In this document: positions 11,859 to 22,326 of the stretch, piece after piece
How positions within the stretch are numbered: the stretch's first letter is position 1
Layout: the number at the start of each line of letters is the position of its first letter
NCBI GenBank assembly: GCA_022376925.1
Contig: JAIOJX010000025.1
Span: forward strand, 187,611,801 to 187,675,800
Origin: Tragulus kanchil
Lineage: Eukaryota > Chordata > Mammalia > Artiodactyla > Tragulidae
Reading direction: 5' to 3'
Length of the DNA stretch: 64,000 nucleotides
Position numbers and translations under genes: made by a program
Notes under the pieces: model-generated
The model's input: the letters and a program-made list of their open reading frames with translations, nothing else
Databases searched by the model: none
What the model was told of the DNA's origin: nothing

Positions 11859-12378
11859 CAAAAAACCCCACAACAACAGTAGAAGTGAAGACGAGATAAA
11901 TGATTTAAGGAGTGGAAGGTCAGTGGATGCACCCCCTGAAGTCGGGCAAGTGGACCCCCCGGCTTAGTCCAGGCTCACGGTGGCCACTACATAGGGCCAC
12001 AGGGTGTCCCCTGAACAGCAGAGCTCACAGTGAGCACAGCAGGACCCCCGGGCTGGGCGAAGGGACACGTATGGCGGGGCTGAATGACGTGTCTGAGTGA
12101 AAAAGCACCAGGACCGGGCACGGAGAACAGGAGAAATCGCTCCTCTCACAGGCCGGAGGCCAGAGATCTGGCAGGACCACGCCCCCGCCGGAGGCCGGGC
12201 CTCTCCCAGGGTCTGGTGGCTCCGAAGGCCCTTGGCTTGTGGCCACATCGCTGTGATCTCTGGGTCGTCGTCACTTGTCCTCTTCCCTCCCCCGTGGATC
12301 TGTGTCGCCTACTAAGACTCCTGTCCTTCGATTAGGGCCACCAGATGAGCCACGAGGTCCCCTCTCAAGATCCTTACC

Positions 12379-12680
12379 GTGGTTTCCCTGGTGGGCCAGA
12401 GGTTAAGAATCCACCGAGCAAGGCAAGGGACACAGATGTGATCCCTGACCTGGGAGGATCCCACATGCCTCGGAACAACTAAGCCCGTGCACCACAAGGA
12501 ACGAGCCCGTGTTCTGGGGACCACAGCCGCTGAGGCCAGCGTGCCTAGAGTCCATGCTGTGCAACCAGAGAAGCCTGCGCACCGCAACTAGAGAGTAGCC
12601 CCCTTACCCAGCTAGAGAAAAGCCTACCCAGCTGCGAAGACCTAGCACAACCAAAAATAAATTTAAAAAAAGAGAGAGAG
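12379..12680 (+). mobile_element. CHR-type SINE with target-site duplication
   Basis: Head ggtttccctggtgggccag, ending in an A-rich tail and (ag)n. It is flanked by 11-bp direct repeats, agatccttacc (12368-12378) and agattcttacc (12681-12691), one mismatch apart. It lies in the intron just before the ZFYVE28 exon at 12929. Confidence 0.85.
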
Positions 12681-12928
12681 AGATTCTTACCTTGATTGCA
12701 AAGACCTTTGTCCAAATAAGGTCCCGCTGGGTTCAGGATTAGGGTGTGGACACGTCCTTCGGGGCCCACCAGCCCCTGCAGAGGGTGCGAGTGGGGCAAG
12801 GACTGTCCCGCAGGACGAGCTCAGCACTGGTGTTAGACCCTGGGCGCGCCCGCGCCGGGTGGGTGGCCTCCGGGCAGAGGTCGTGCCCTCCCGTGCTACA
12901 AACAAGCCCCCGTGTCTCCTCTGTGCAG

Positions 12929-15900
12929 TGGCCCCCCGGCTGGTCCCGGCTCCGCAGAGACGACTGGGCCGGAGGCGGCCCCCGTGGCCACCAGGGAGAA
13001 GATGCGGTCCCGATTCCATGGCAGCCACGACCTGATCCACCGCCTGTTTGTCTGCATTTCAGGTGCCCCGTCTGGGCCTGGGCTGGGCGTGGCCTTGGGA
13101 ACAGGTCGGGCATGCCTTAGGGGAGTGGCGGGCACAGGTACGGGAGTCTCCCTAGGAATGGTGGGTGCTGGCCCTGCCTGGGGCCTTCCTCACCCTGTCA
13201 CCTCCTCGCCCCGGGCCTCACGGTGAGCCCAGCCAAGGGGGGGCATCATGCCTCCGCAGGCCCTCCTTGGCGGGTGGAGGGGCCCTGCCCTGGCCACCCA
13301 CACAGGAGGTCCCGTTCAACTTGTGGCTTAGAGGTCATCGTACGTCCTGACGGGTCTTGTGTCCTTCCTTCCCGTGGTGAGGGGGACGATGATTGTTTGT
13401 CTCCTGGGATTCAGAAAGGGGAGTGAGCACAGCATCTTTTTCACGCTTGCTCTTGGTTCTGTGCGCTTTAAGTAGCTGCTGTGTGCGCACGATTTAGAAA
13501 CGTGACAGTGTGTCCTGAAGTGCCCCCCGCCCCAGCCTCCTGCCTGCCGTCCACCCCACCCCTGGGGCCAGGTTTAGGCTGTGGCCGTCCTTCTCCCTGA
13601 CCCCAGGCCAAGGGATGGCGGAGCGTGGGGGTGGCAGCCGAGGGGCGCCCTTGTGGATGGGCAGATGCTGCAGAATCAGGGGCGCGGTCCCATGGGGTCA
13701 ATTTTCACTGCCAGGGAGGAGCCCCCACCCAGGCCAGGTGGGACCATGAGGACCTCGGGGTGACTCCGAGCTCCAGCTCAAACACCTGGCAGAGCCCACT
13801 GCATGGGTTTGTCTTGCGTTTCGGGGAACAGCTTCCCAGCTGGGGCTCGGCACGGCCGCTGGCCACGGTGTGAGCACGGCCGTGGGTCTCGCGCGCCCAT
13901 GGGCGGGGAGCAGGTGCGGTCACTCCTGGCCTGGCTGTGAACACAGCCCCATCCTCCCTGAAGAGCTCTGCGCTGAGGGGGGCCGAGTCCACCTGACTGT
14001 GGCCCTGACCCCAAGGCGGGTCCACAGTCAAGACGGCCGTGAGGGGGAAGGTGCTGCCATGAGGGGCGGCAACAGTGGGGGCTCTGAGTTGTCCCTCAGG
14101 GAGGAGCTAGGGCCCCTTGGCGGCAGAGGCTGTGACCCTAAGGATAAAAGCCTGAGGGCATACCTGCCTCCCTGGGTTGGGCTGGGGGCCAGCCCCTCCC
14201 CCACCTTCCCTTGCCGTCCCAGGGGCTGGGTGGCTTCTTCCTGTCCCCGCTCGTCCAAAGACATGCTGGTCTCTGGCCGTGAGCCCCCCTCGGGTTCACC
14301 GGCCACCAGCACCTCACCCCCTCCCTTGGGCGTCCCCCAGGCGTGGCCGACCAGCTGCAGACCAACTACGCCAGTGACCTAAGGAGCATCCTCAAGACCC
14401 TCTTCCAGGTCATGGCCACCAAGCCAGAAACAGACGACAAGGAGAAGCTTAAAAAGGGTGAGTGCCAGCTCTGGGGCCTGCATGCCCGTGCTGCCCCCAC
14501 CCCCACCCCCCCCAGGAAGGGGGCCGTGGAAACCGCTCACCCAGGCCTGGCCCAGCCCGGCCGCGCCGCTGCCACAGTTGGCCACGTACCAGATGCGACC
14601 GCGCAGCAGAGCCTGCTGTCCACAAGGGCACGCTGCCCGCGTGCCAGGGAATTCCGGGCGGGGCTGCCTTCTGGAACATCACTGCTCAGAAAAGGCAGCG
14701 ACATGGGCTGCCCCTGCAAGCAAGGAGGACGGGGCCCCAAGGCAGGCCCGGGGGTCCTGGCCACACACAGACGGTGGGCGGACCCAGGGCTGGAGCCCCC
14801 AGGCGGGCCCGCCGCGCACCCGAGGGCGCTCAGAGGGAGAGGCTCCCCGGGGTCAGTGCCCTACCTGCAGGGCGGCGGGGAGGGTGACCCACTCCACAGG
14901 TGGACTGTCGGTCGTTTGAGGGCTACCCGCCGCTGGCAGCGCCCAGGCGCACCTGCTGGGGGCCGGGGGCGGCCCACTGAGCCGGGGCCACGCTCTCTTC
15001 CAGTCACCCAGACCCTGCGGAGCGCCGCCCTGGAGGACTGTGCCCTGTGCCAGGAGACCCTGTCGTCCTCCGAGCTCGCCACCAAGACCCGAGACGGAGA
15101 CTTGGAAGGTGCGTCCGGGACCCCTGTCTGGACGTGTCCCTTCTCCGCCCTGGACCGCAGGCTCTGGGCGGCAGCACTCCTCCCGAGAGGGTCCCTCCCC
15201 GGAGGCCCTCTGGGCGGGCGGCTCCCAGGGCGGGGCCGGGGCCCAGCACGTCCTCGGGACCCTCACCGTCCTCCTCGGGCAGGGATCTGGGCTTGTCTGT
15301 TGGAGCTGGCCTCGTGGCCTGGCATGACCCCAGAGCTGGCAAGTGCCACCCGGGCATCGCTGGGGCAGCCAAGGATTTTACACAGAGTGGGTGGCAAGCG
15401 TGAGAAGGTCTCCCTGCGGTGGGGGGTGAGTTGACCGGGCCCAGGGCAGGGGCCAGGACCGCGGGGTGGGAGGGGTGTGGGCGGAGGTCCGTGCAGGCAG
15501 GCAGTGGGGCAGGGGCCAGTCCCCAGGCGGGTTGGTGAGACCGGGGCCTGAGAAGGGAGGCCCGGAGACCTGGGGCTCTCGCGCGGGTGGGAGGCCTCCC
15601 TGAGGGCCTGGGGAGGGGTTGTGTGAGGGTGGAGGGGAGCCCCCTGAGCACACGCTGTGGCCGGAGGGAGGCATGCCTCACGTCTGCTCCAGCAGGCCCG
15701 GGCTCGAGGGCTGGTATGCGGTGGGCACCTCCTGTCTGGGATGGGAGGAATGGGTTGTCTCCCTGGACAAGGTCGCTTCTCCCAGAGCCGACAGTCCCCA
15801 CCCCCCGAATTCCAGAGCAAATCCCCACAGGCTGCCCCACGGTGAGCCCCTATGAGTCGGGGTCCCAGGCAGAGTCACGGGTGGCAGGAGGGGCGGGGCC

Positions 15901-16753
15901 GGCCTCTTCTCAGGGAGACGCCCTTGCGCCCCGGCCTCCAGAAGCTGAAAGAGGCCCTGGGCTGCTGGGGCGCCTGCAGCCCCAACAGAGCCTTGATGGA
16001 GGGGTGGACGGTGGGGTTGTTTTCTTTCATCGCCCCCATTTTTGCCTAAGGAGCCTGCCGGGCAGGATGCCGGCCGGGAGACGCTTGGGAGAAGGGTCGC
16101 CCGGGTGGACACTCTGCCCACGCCCTGAGTCCCGGGAGGACGTGCCGGCTGCGCTGGGGTCCCGTCCGTGGGCCCGGCCGGCCGCGATGCCCGTGCCCTG
16201 AAACCTAGCCAGTAAGGAGTTTCGCGGGACTGGAGGCTCCTGCACCCCACCAGCCCCACTCCCGCCGGCTGACGCGGCCCCGCTGTCGTTGTCACAGACC
16301 CGCCCGAGTGGGTCCCGGACGAGGCCTGCGGCTTCTGCACGGCGTGCAAAGCCCCGTTCACAGTCATCCGCAGGAAGCACCACTGCCGCAGCTGCGGGAA
16401 GGTAGGTGGCGGCCCCCGCGGACACCCCAGGGACCGCCCGGAGGTCAGGCCCAGGGCCCGGGGGCGGGCGCAGGCTGCGGCCTCGGGCAGGCGGTCCCCT
16501 GGGCGCGCTGGGGCCGTGCCCACTGCCAGCCGGGCGCTGCCCCGCGTCGCCGGGCGGAGCCGAGGGCGGGCGGGCGCCGGCCGGGCCCCTCCGCGCTCAC
16601 GCCGCCGCCTCCGCCTTCCAGATCTTCTGCTCGCGCTGCTCCTCGCACTCGGCGCCGCTGCCGCGCTACGGGCAGGTGAAGCCGGTGCGCGTGTGCACGC
16701 ACTGCTACATGTTCCACGTGACGCCCTTCTACAGCGACAAGGCGGGCGTCTGA
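12929..16753 (+). CDS. ZFYVE28: ZFYVE28 (LST2-like), last five coding exons
   Basis: Zinc finger FYVE-domain protein 28. The family binds phosphatidylinositol 3-phosphate on endosomes and acts as a negative regulator of EGFR signalling. Exons: 12929-13062, 14341-14457, 15004-15108, 16298-16401 and 16622-16753 (stop TGA 16751-16753). All have AG/GT borders and phases that join without a break: 592 nt, giving one split codon, about 196 codons and the stop. The conserved stretch before the finger includes [17 protein letters not shown] and [17 protein letters not shown]. The FYVE finger is split between the last two exons. It shows WVPD, Cys pairs CTAC, CRSC, CSRC and CTHC, and the lipid-binding RRKHHCR motif. 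The large upstream exon and N-terminus are outside the window; no ORF in 1-12900 resembles them. The last two exons recur in a tandem copy (17362-17817), probably an assembly duplicate. Family assignment is by recognition, without alignment. Confidence 0.93.
13063..16297 (+). other. ZFYVE28 introns between the last coding exons
   Basis: Introns 13063-14340, 14458-15003 and 15109-16297 begin with GT and end with AG. They are GC-rich and I see no repeats or RNA genes in them. The last 112 bases (from 16186) are the start of a tandem duplication. Confidence 0.7.
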
Positions 16754-18319
16754 GCCCGGGCCGCGGGTTCGCGCTCCGCCTCCCGCCTCCCGGCCCGCGC
16801 GCCGCGCCGCGCGCCCGGAGGCTCCGCGGGGGCCCAAGGTCCGCTCGGCCCGGCGGCGGCCGCGCGGCTGGTGTCCGGGCTGAGCCCCGGCGGGCGGGGT
16901 CCACCTGCCCGAGAGGGCGGCCCGGGGCCCCTGCAGGGCTTCCCGCGGGCGGGCCGCTCCGGGAAGACCAGGCTGCCCTTTCTCCGGGGTCCCGCGCCCC
17001 GCCCTCCCCCGTCGTCTAAGCCACCTGAGCCTCCCTTCTCGCGGGAGGGCAGAGCCGCAGTCCTCCGGGCGGGCGCCGCCGCGCCCTCCAGCTCCCGAGG
17101 GAGGCAGAGGCTTGCCAGCTTCTGAGGCCCGGCCTCTCCAGGGGCTGGGGACCCCGGAGGACGCCCACTGGCTACCATTACCCCTTCCTTTGCATCCCCT
17201 GGGACCCTGGCCCACCTCCTCAGTCCCCAGAGTGGCCCCGGGCCCCAGCCGGATGCCCGTGCCCTGAAACCTAGCCAGTAAGGAGTTTCGCGGACTGGAG
17301 GCTCCTGCACCCCACCAGCCCCACTCCCGCCGCTGACGCGGCCCCGCTGTCGTTGTCACAGACCCGCCCGAGTGGGTCCCGGACGAGGCCTGCGGCTTCT
17401 GCACGGCGTGCAAAGCCCCGTTCACAGTCATCCGCAGGAAGCACCACTGCCGCAGCTGCGGGAAGGTAGGTGGCGGCCCCCGCGGACACCCCAGGGACCG
17501 CCCGGAGGTCAGGCCCAGGGCCCGGGGGCGGGCGCAGGCTGCGGCCTCGGGCAGGCGGTCCCCTGGGCGCGCTGGGGCCGTGCCCACTGCCAGCCGGGCG
17601 CTGCCCCGCGTCGCCGGGCGGAGCCGAGGGCGGGCGGGCGCCGGCCGGGCCCCTCCGCGCTCACGCCGCCGCCTCCGCCTTCCAGATCTTCTGCTCGCGC
17701 TGCTCCTCGCACTCGGCGCCGCTGCCGCGCTACGGGCAGGTGAAGCCGGTGCGCGTGTGCACGCACTGCTACATGTTCCACGTGACGCCCTTCTACAGCG
17801 ACAAGGCGGGCGTCTGAGCCCGGGCCGCGGGTTCGCGCTCCGCCTCCCGCCTCCCGGCCCGCGCGCCGCGCCGCGCGCCCGGAGGCTCCGCGGGGGCCCA
17901 AGGTCCGCTCGGCCCGGCGGCGGCCGCGCGGCTGGTGTCCGGGCTGAGCCCCGGCGGGCGGGGTCCACCTGCCCGAGAGGGCGGCCCGGGGCCCCGCAGG
18001 GCTTCCCCGCGGGCGGGCCGCTCCGGGAAGACCAGGCTGCCCTTTCTCCGGGGTCCCGCGCCCCGCGCTCCCCCGTCGTCTAAGCCACCTGAGCCTCCCT
18101 TCTCGCGGGAGGGCAGAGCCGCAGTCCTCCGGGCGGGCGCCCGCCGCGGCCCTCCAGCTCCCCGAGGGAGGCAGAGGCTTGCCAGCTTCTGAGGCCCGGC
18201 CTCTCCAGGGGGCTGGGGACCCCGGAGGACGCCCACTCGGCTACCATTACCCCTTCCCTTTGCATCCCCTGGGACCCTGGCCCACCTCCTCAGTCCCCAG
18301 AGTGGCCCCGGGCCCCAGC
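16186..18319. repeat. Tandem duplication 4 (about 1.07 kb unit, contains FYVE exons)
   Basis: Copies 16186-17250 and 17252-18319. The second copy lacks single bases near its start, and the first lacks single bases near its end. Confidence 0.95.
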
Positions 18320-18564
18320 ACGGACACCTCCTCAGGCTTAAATCTCAGGCTTCACATTGCAATGATGATTGCAGTTTTATTTTTAGAGAGATGACACACC
18401 TACTGCTTCTTTTATAGGATAAAATCCAATGACTATTTGACCGTGGAATATACACGCACAAAAATGGCTTGTGTGGGAGAAGAAGAGTATATAATGGAAG
18501 GTATATTATGTATTGAGATGAGTTTTATTTTCTAAATGCTGTAATTCAAAACCATTTCCATAAA
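16754..18564 (+). other. ZFYVE28: ZFYVE28 3'UTR, including the duplicated block
   Basis: Very GC-rich sequence follows the stop codon, then an AT-rich terminal part begins at about 18340. No AATAAA is present. A CATAAA variant at 18559-18564 is the best candidate cleavage signal I can see. The block 17252-18319 repeats 16186-17250, so the true UTR is about 1.07 kb shorter than it looks. The end position is inferred. Confidence 0.4.
17362..17817 (+). pseudogene. ZFYVE28: Second copy of the ZFYVE28 FYVE exons (probable assembly duplicate)
   Basis: Bases 17362-17465 and 17686-17817 repeat the last two ZFYVE28 exons, with identical splice sites and stop codon, 1064 bp downstream of the first set. 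They lie in the second copy of a tandem unit (16186-17250 and 17252-18319). A transcript that ends at the first TGA would not use them as coding sequence. Because the exons show no divergence, I take this as a redundant contig overlap, not a paralogous exon pair. Either copy could be the one to keep. Confidence 0.8.
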
Positions 18565-20782
18565 TCGAAGGACTGCAGACACGCTTGTTCTCCTGTGAGC
18601 GCGGATGACTCCTCCTCCGTCTGGGATGTGCTGGGCTTCTTGCTCAAGTGCCTTCTCCTCTGGGAAACGGGGGCTTCTGGACTCTTGGGAGAGCAAAAAG
18701 GCAGGACGTGCTTCCCACCAGCCCCCAGGAGAGGGGTGACCACCCGTTCCCTCGCCGCGTCCCGCTGCAGGCTACAGCTCCGGCCGCCCCCTGCCCGCCC
18801 ACTCTGCCCAGCTCCTCTCCCATGTGCTGAGGTGGGCAGTGCTCCTGGACACCCCACCGTGGGGCCCTCTCCACCTTGCTGGCCCTGGCCGAGGGCTGTG
18901 CCGCCACCCACTGGGGGCTCCACCTCCTGAGTGCCCTGGAGAGAATGCAGGAGGGCAGACCAGGCCCTAGGCCTGGCGATGGGGCCTTCCCTGGGGACAT
19001 CGGTGCCCAGTCCCTCTGAAGCGGGCATGGGGGCGTGGGCAGAGCAAGGGGGCATGGCTGCAGGAGGCCCAGCAGCCACCACAGCCGCTTTCTGGTCGGT
19101 GGAAGGTTTTTCAGGGCACGGGGGCTGCTCTGAGCAGGGAGAGCCTGTGTCTGCGGCCCCAAGGCTAGGCCCGCCCACATAGACGGAGTCCTTTCTGCCT
19201 CCGGACGGCTGTGCCTGCCTGGCCACGGGGCCGCCAGGGTGTCAGTAGCTGTCCCGAGACCAGGGGTTTTCCATACTAAGCGGGCACATGCGGTCACTCT
19301 CCCCTCTCCGGGGTTGTTCCTACCCCAAGGGGAGAGCTAGGACCGGGATGGGGAGTGGGTGACGGTGGAGGGGTGGGGAGGGGTTAGTCCAAGGCAGTTT
19401 TTCACTCAGGAAGAGTCTAGAAGGAAAGGCCTGCTGCCTACCCACCCCTGGAGCTCCGGACTGGGGCAGGCAGGGATTTGGAATCAGACCTTGCCAGCCA
19501 GCCTTGACCTCGAGCGGATCACCGTCCCTGTCCCTGTTCCTGCTGCTGTTTCCTGAGGGCTGTGGCTTCCCCTCCAGGTGGCAATCCCTCGGTGGCTGTC
19601 CCTCGGGGGACGAGGAACTGAGGCTCACAGAAGTTAGGGGGCAGCCCTGTCGGGTCCTGGGCTTTAAGGAGGGTCACAGAAGAGGCGGAAGCCAGGGCCC
19701 CGTGACCCGGAGGTGCGGGGCAGCACGGGCCCAGGTGGCTGTGCCTGGTCGGCCAATCCGAGGGAGGCAGCTCTGGGGACAGGGAGGCTGGACGCTGCCG
19801 CGCACCGGCCTGGAGAGGAGGTCCCGTGTGCTTCAGCACCACCTCGCACAAGCTTCTGCTGGCAGGTGGGGCCCTGGCTGCGCCCGAGGCTCCAAGGGCT
19901 AAGATGCAGCCCTCTCCCCGCCCCCACGCACACAGGGGACGCCCCCAGGCGAAAGGAGGGAGGGCCGGGCTGGGAGCGCTCGCTGCTCTCCTATCCAGGG
20001 GCTGGGAGGGCTGCTGCAGCCGAGTGTGGAGGAGGGGCTTCTGCTGGCCGGCCCCGCCCCTCCACAGGAGGCTCCTCCCCACTGCCTCACCCTGGCCTCT
20101 GGAGGTCCCCCAGCTGCCTGCCCCCACGGTGTGGCTCACCCGTCCCCACAAAGATGTCCTGTAGAGCTGGGTGCGCGCTCAGGCCTGGCCCACCGCCGCA
20201 GGCGGGTGGGCGGGCAGGCACAGCGGGAGAGGTGTACAGGTGTGCGGAGGGGAGAGAGGCTGTGTGTGCTGGGGGCTGCCGCTGGTGGGAGGACGCTGTC
20301 ACCCGGAGGCACAGGGGAGGGGCAAGGCTGGGAAACTCCCCTTGCCCCAAAGGAGCGTCCCCGGGCTCCTCCAAGGTCCCTGCCGCAGCCCCCAGCGGCC
20401 ACCAGGGGGCGCCCCGCCCACCGCCTCCTCTCCCCTGGGGCCGTCAGAGCGCCGCCTGCAGTGGCTGTCCGCCTGCGGGTGGGCGCTCCTGATCCAAACA
20501 GGGCCCTGAGCACAGACACACCCAGGAGCCAGGCCCGGTCCTCCAGGTCCCGCAGGGTGGGTGGAGGAGCCAGAGAGGGCCCCGGGCCAGCAAGGATCAC
20601 GGGCGGGGCAGACCGTGCCCCAGATGGCTGTGCGAAGCAGGGCAGAGGGGTCCCGGTGGAGCTGGGCACCTCGGACCTCTAGGGCTGGGGGTGGGGCTGA
20701 CACACCACGGTGGGGGACGTCCTGGTCCTTCCCGGCACTTCCTGTTCTCTGGCCTCTGCAGTGGAAGCTGGGGGAGGTGTTA

Positions 20783-21040
20783 CTCAGTCCCTCCGTCGTG
20801 TTTGCCTCTGCAACCCCACGAATTGCAGCATGTCAGGCTTCTCTTCTCTTCTCTTCTCTTCTTTCACTGTCTCCCGGAGTTTGCTCAGACGCATGTCCAT
20901 TGAGTTGGTGATGTCATCCAGCCATCTCATCCTCCGTGGCCCCCTTCTCCTCCTGCCCCCAGTCCTTCCTAGCCTCAGGGCCTTTTCAAGTGACCAAAAT
21001 ACTGGAGCTTCAGCATCAGTCCTGCCAAGTGAGGAGGTGA
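20783..21040 (-). mobile_element. Bov-A2/BovB-derived SINE, minus strand (copy 1), with (TTCTC)n expansion
   Basis: Matches the BovB/Bov-A2 end: gcatgtccattgagttggtg, catctcatcctccgtgg, and actggagcttcagcatcag. It contains a ttctc pentamer run at about 20840-20866. Confidence 0.8.
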
Positions 21041-21902
21041 CCAGGATCCAAAGTGCTGCCCTAGGCCACGTCCGTGACCCAAAGTCCTAGAGGCTCTTGT
21101 CTCCTTTTCGGTCTGCTCAGAGCCACCTCCTCCAGGCAGTCTTCCCATACAGGGTGCCCCCACCCCCCAACTCCGCCCCGACCGGCATCCTCACACACTT
21201 TTTCAGAGAAGAGTCTTGGACCCCCTGCAGGAGTCAGTGAACCTCTCAGAGCGTCTCCTGCCACCACGACTCGGGGGAGAGGAGGAGTGGACTCTGGGCC
21301 TGCACAAGCTCGAACTTAACCTCACCCCAAAGACTTACGAACATGAGGCTTGGGTTCTGCTGGTGCGCTCACTGCCAAGAATACGGGACAGGTCAGGGCT
21401 AGAGCCGGCACCTGAGCTGGGCACCTAGCCACTCCAACCTGGCCCTTTCCTGGCACTGGGCTTCAGGCCTGCCCCCAAAGGAGCGTCCGGCCCCAAGGTC
21501 CCTGCCGCAGCCCAGCGGCCACCAGGGGGCGCCCCGCCCACCGCCTCCTCTCCCCTGGGGCCGTCAGAGCGCCGCCTGCAGTGGCTGTCCGCCTGCGGGT
21601 GGGCGCTCCTGATCCAAACAGGGCCCTGAGCACAGACACACCCAGGAGCCAGGCCCGGTCCTCCAGGTCCCGCAGGGTGGGTGGAGGAGCCAGAGAGGGC
21701 CCCGGGCCAGCAAGGATCACGGGCGGGGCAGACCGTGCCCCAGATGGCTGTGCGAAGCAGGGCAGAGGGGTCCCGGTGGAGCTGGGCACCTCGGACCTCT
21801 AGGGCTGGGGGTGGGGCTGACACACCACGGTGGGGGACGTCCTGGTCCTTCCCGGCACTTCCTGTTCTCTGGCCTCTGCAGTGGAAGCTGGGGGAGGTGT
21901 TA

Positions 21903-22160
21903 CTCAGTCCCTCCGTCGTGTTTGCCTCTGCAACCCCACGAATTGCAGCATGTCAGGCTTCTCTTCTCTTCTCTTCTCTTCTTTCACTGTCTCCCGGAGT
22001 TTGCTCAGACGCATGTCCATTGAGTTGGTGATGTCATCCAGCCATCTCATCCTCCGTGGCCCCCTTCTCCTCCTGCCCCCAGTCCTTCCTAGCCTCAGGG
22101 CCTTTTCAAGTGACCAAAATACTGGAGCTTCAGCATCAGTCCTGCCAAGTGAGGAGGTGA
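21903..22160 (-). mobile_element. Bov-A2/BovB-derived SINE, minus strand (copy 2)
   Basis: Identical to 20783-21040, including the pentamer run length, at an offset of 1120 bp. Confidence 0.8.
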
Positions 22161-22326
22161 CCAGGATCCAAAGTGCTGCCCTAGGCCACGTCCGTGACCC
22201 AAAGTCCTAGAGGCTCTTGTCTCCTTTTAGGTCTACCCAGAGCCACCTCCTCCAGGCAGTCTTCCCATACAGGGTGCCCCCACCCCCCAACTCCGCCCCG
22301 ACCGGCATCCTCACACACTTTTTCAG

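Larger units (their letters stand above)
1..12928 (+). other. ZFYVE28 upstream intron, repeat-rich
   Basis: No coding exon recognised. The stretch holds CHR-type, Bov-tA and MIR SINEs, L1 and BovB LINE fragments, an 18-19 bp minisatellite and three tandem duplications (1426-3426, 4731-6924, 9484-11838). It is intronic only if no other gene lies here. This is inferred from the phase-2 start of the exon at 12929, which requires an upstream exon. Confidence 0.6.

Noticed and set aside
14743..15434. Open frame continuing from the ZFYVE28 exon at 14341 through its introns (14343-15434)
   Set aside because: It is read-through of GC-rich introns; the splice junctions at 14457/15004 and 15108/16298 give the conserved protein instead.
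16445..17968. 507-codon minus-strand open frame across the ZFYVE28 terminal exons
   Set aside because: It is antisense shadow of real exons and a CpG-rich UTR, extended by the tandem duplication junction; its two ends repeat the same residues.
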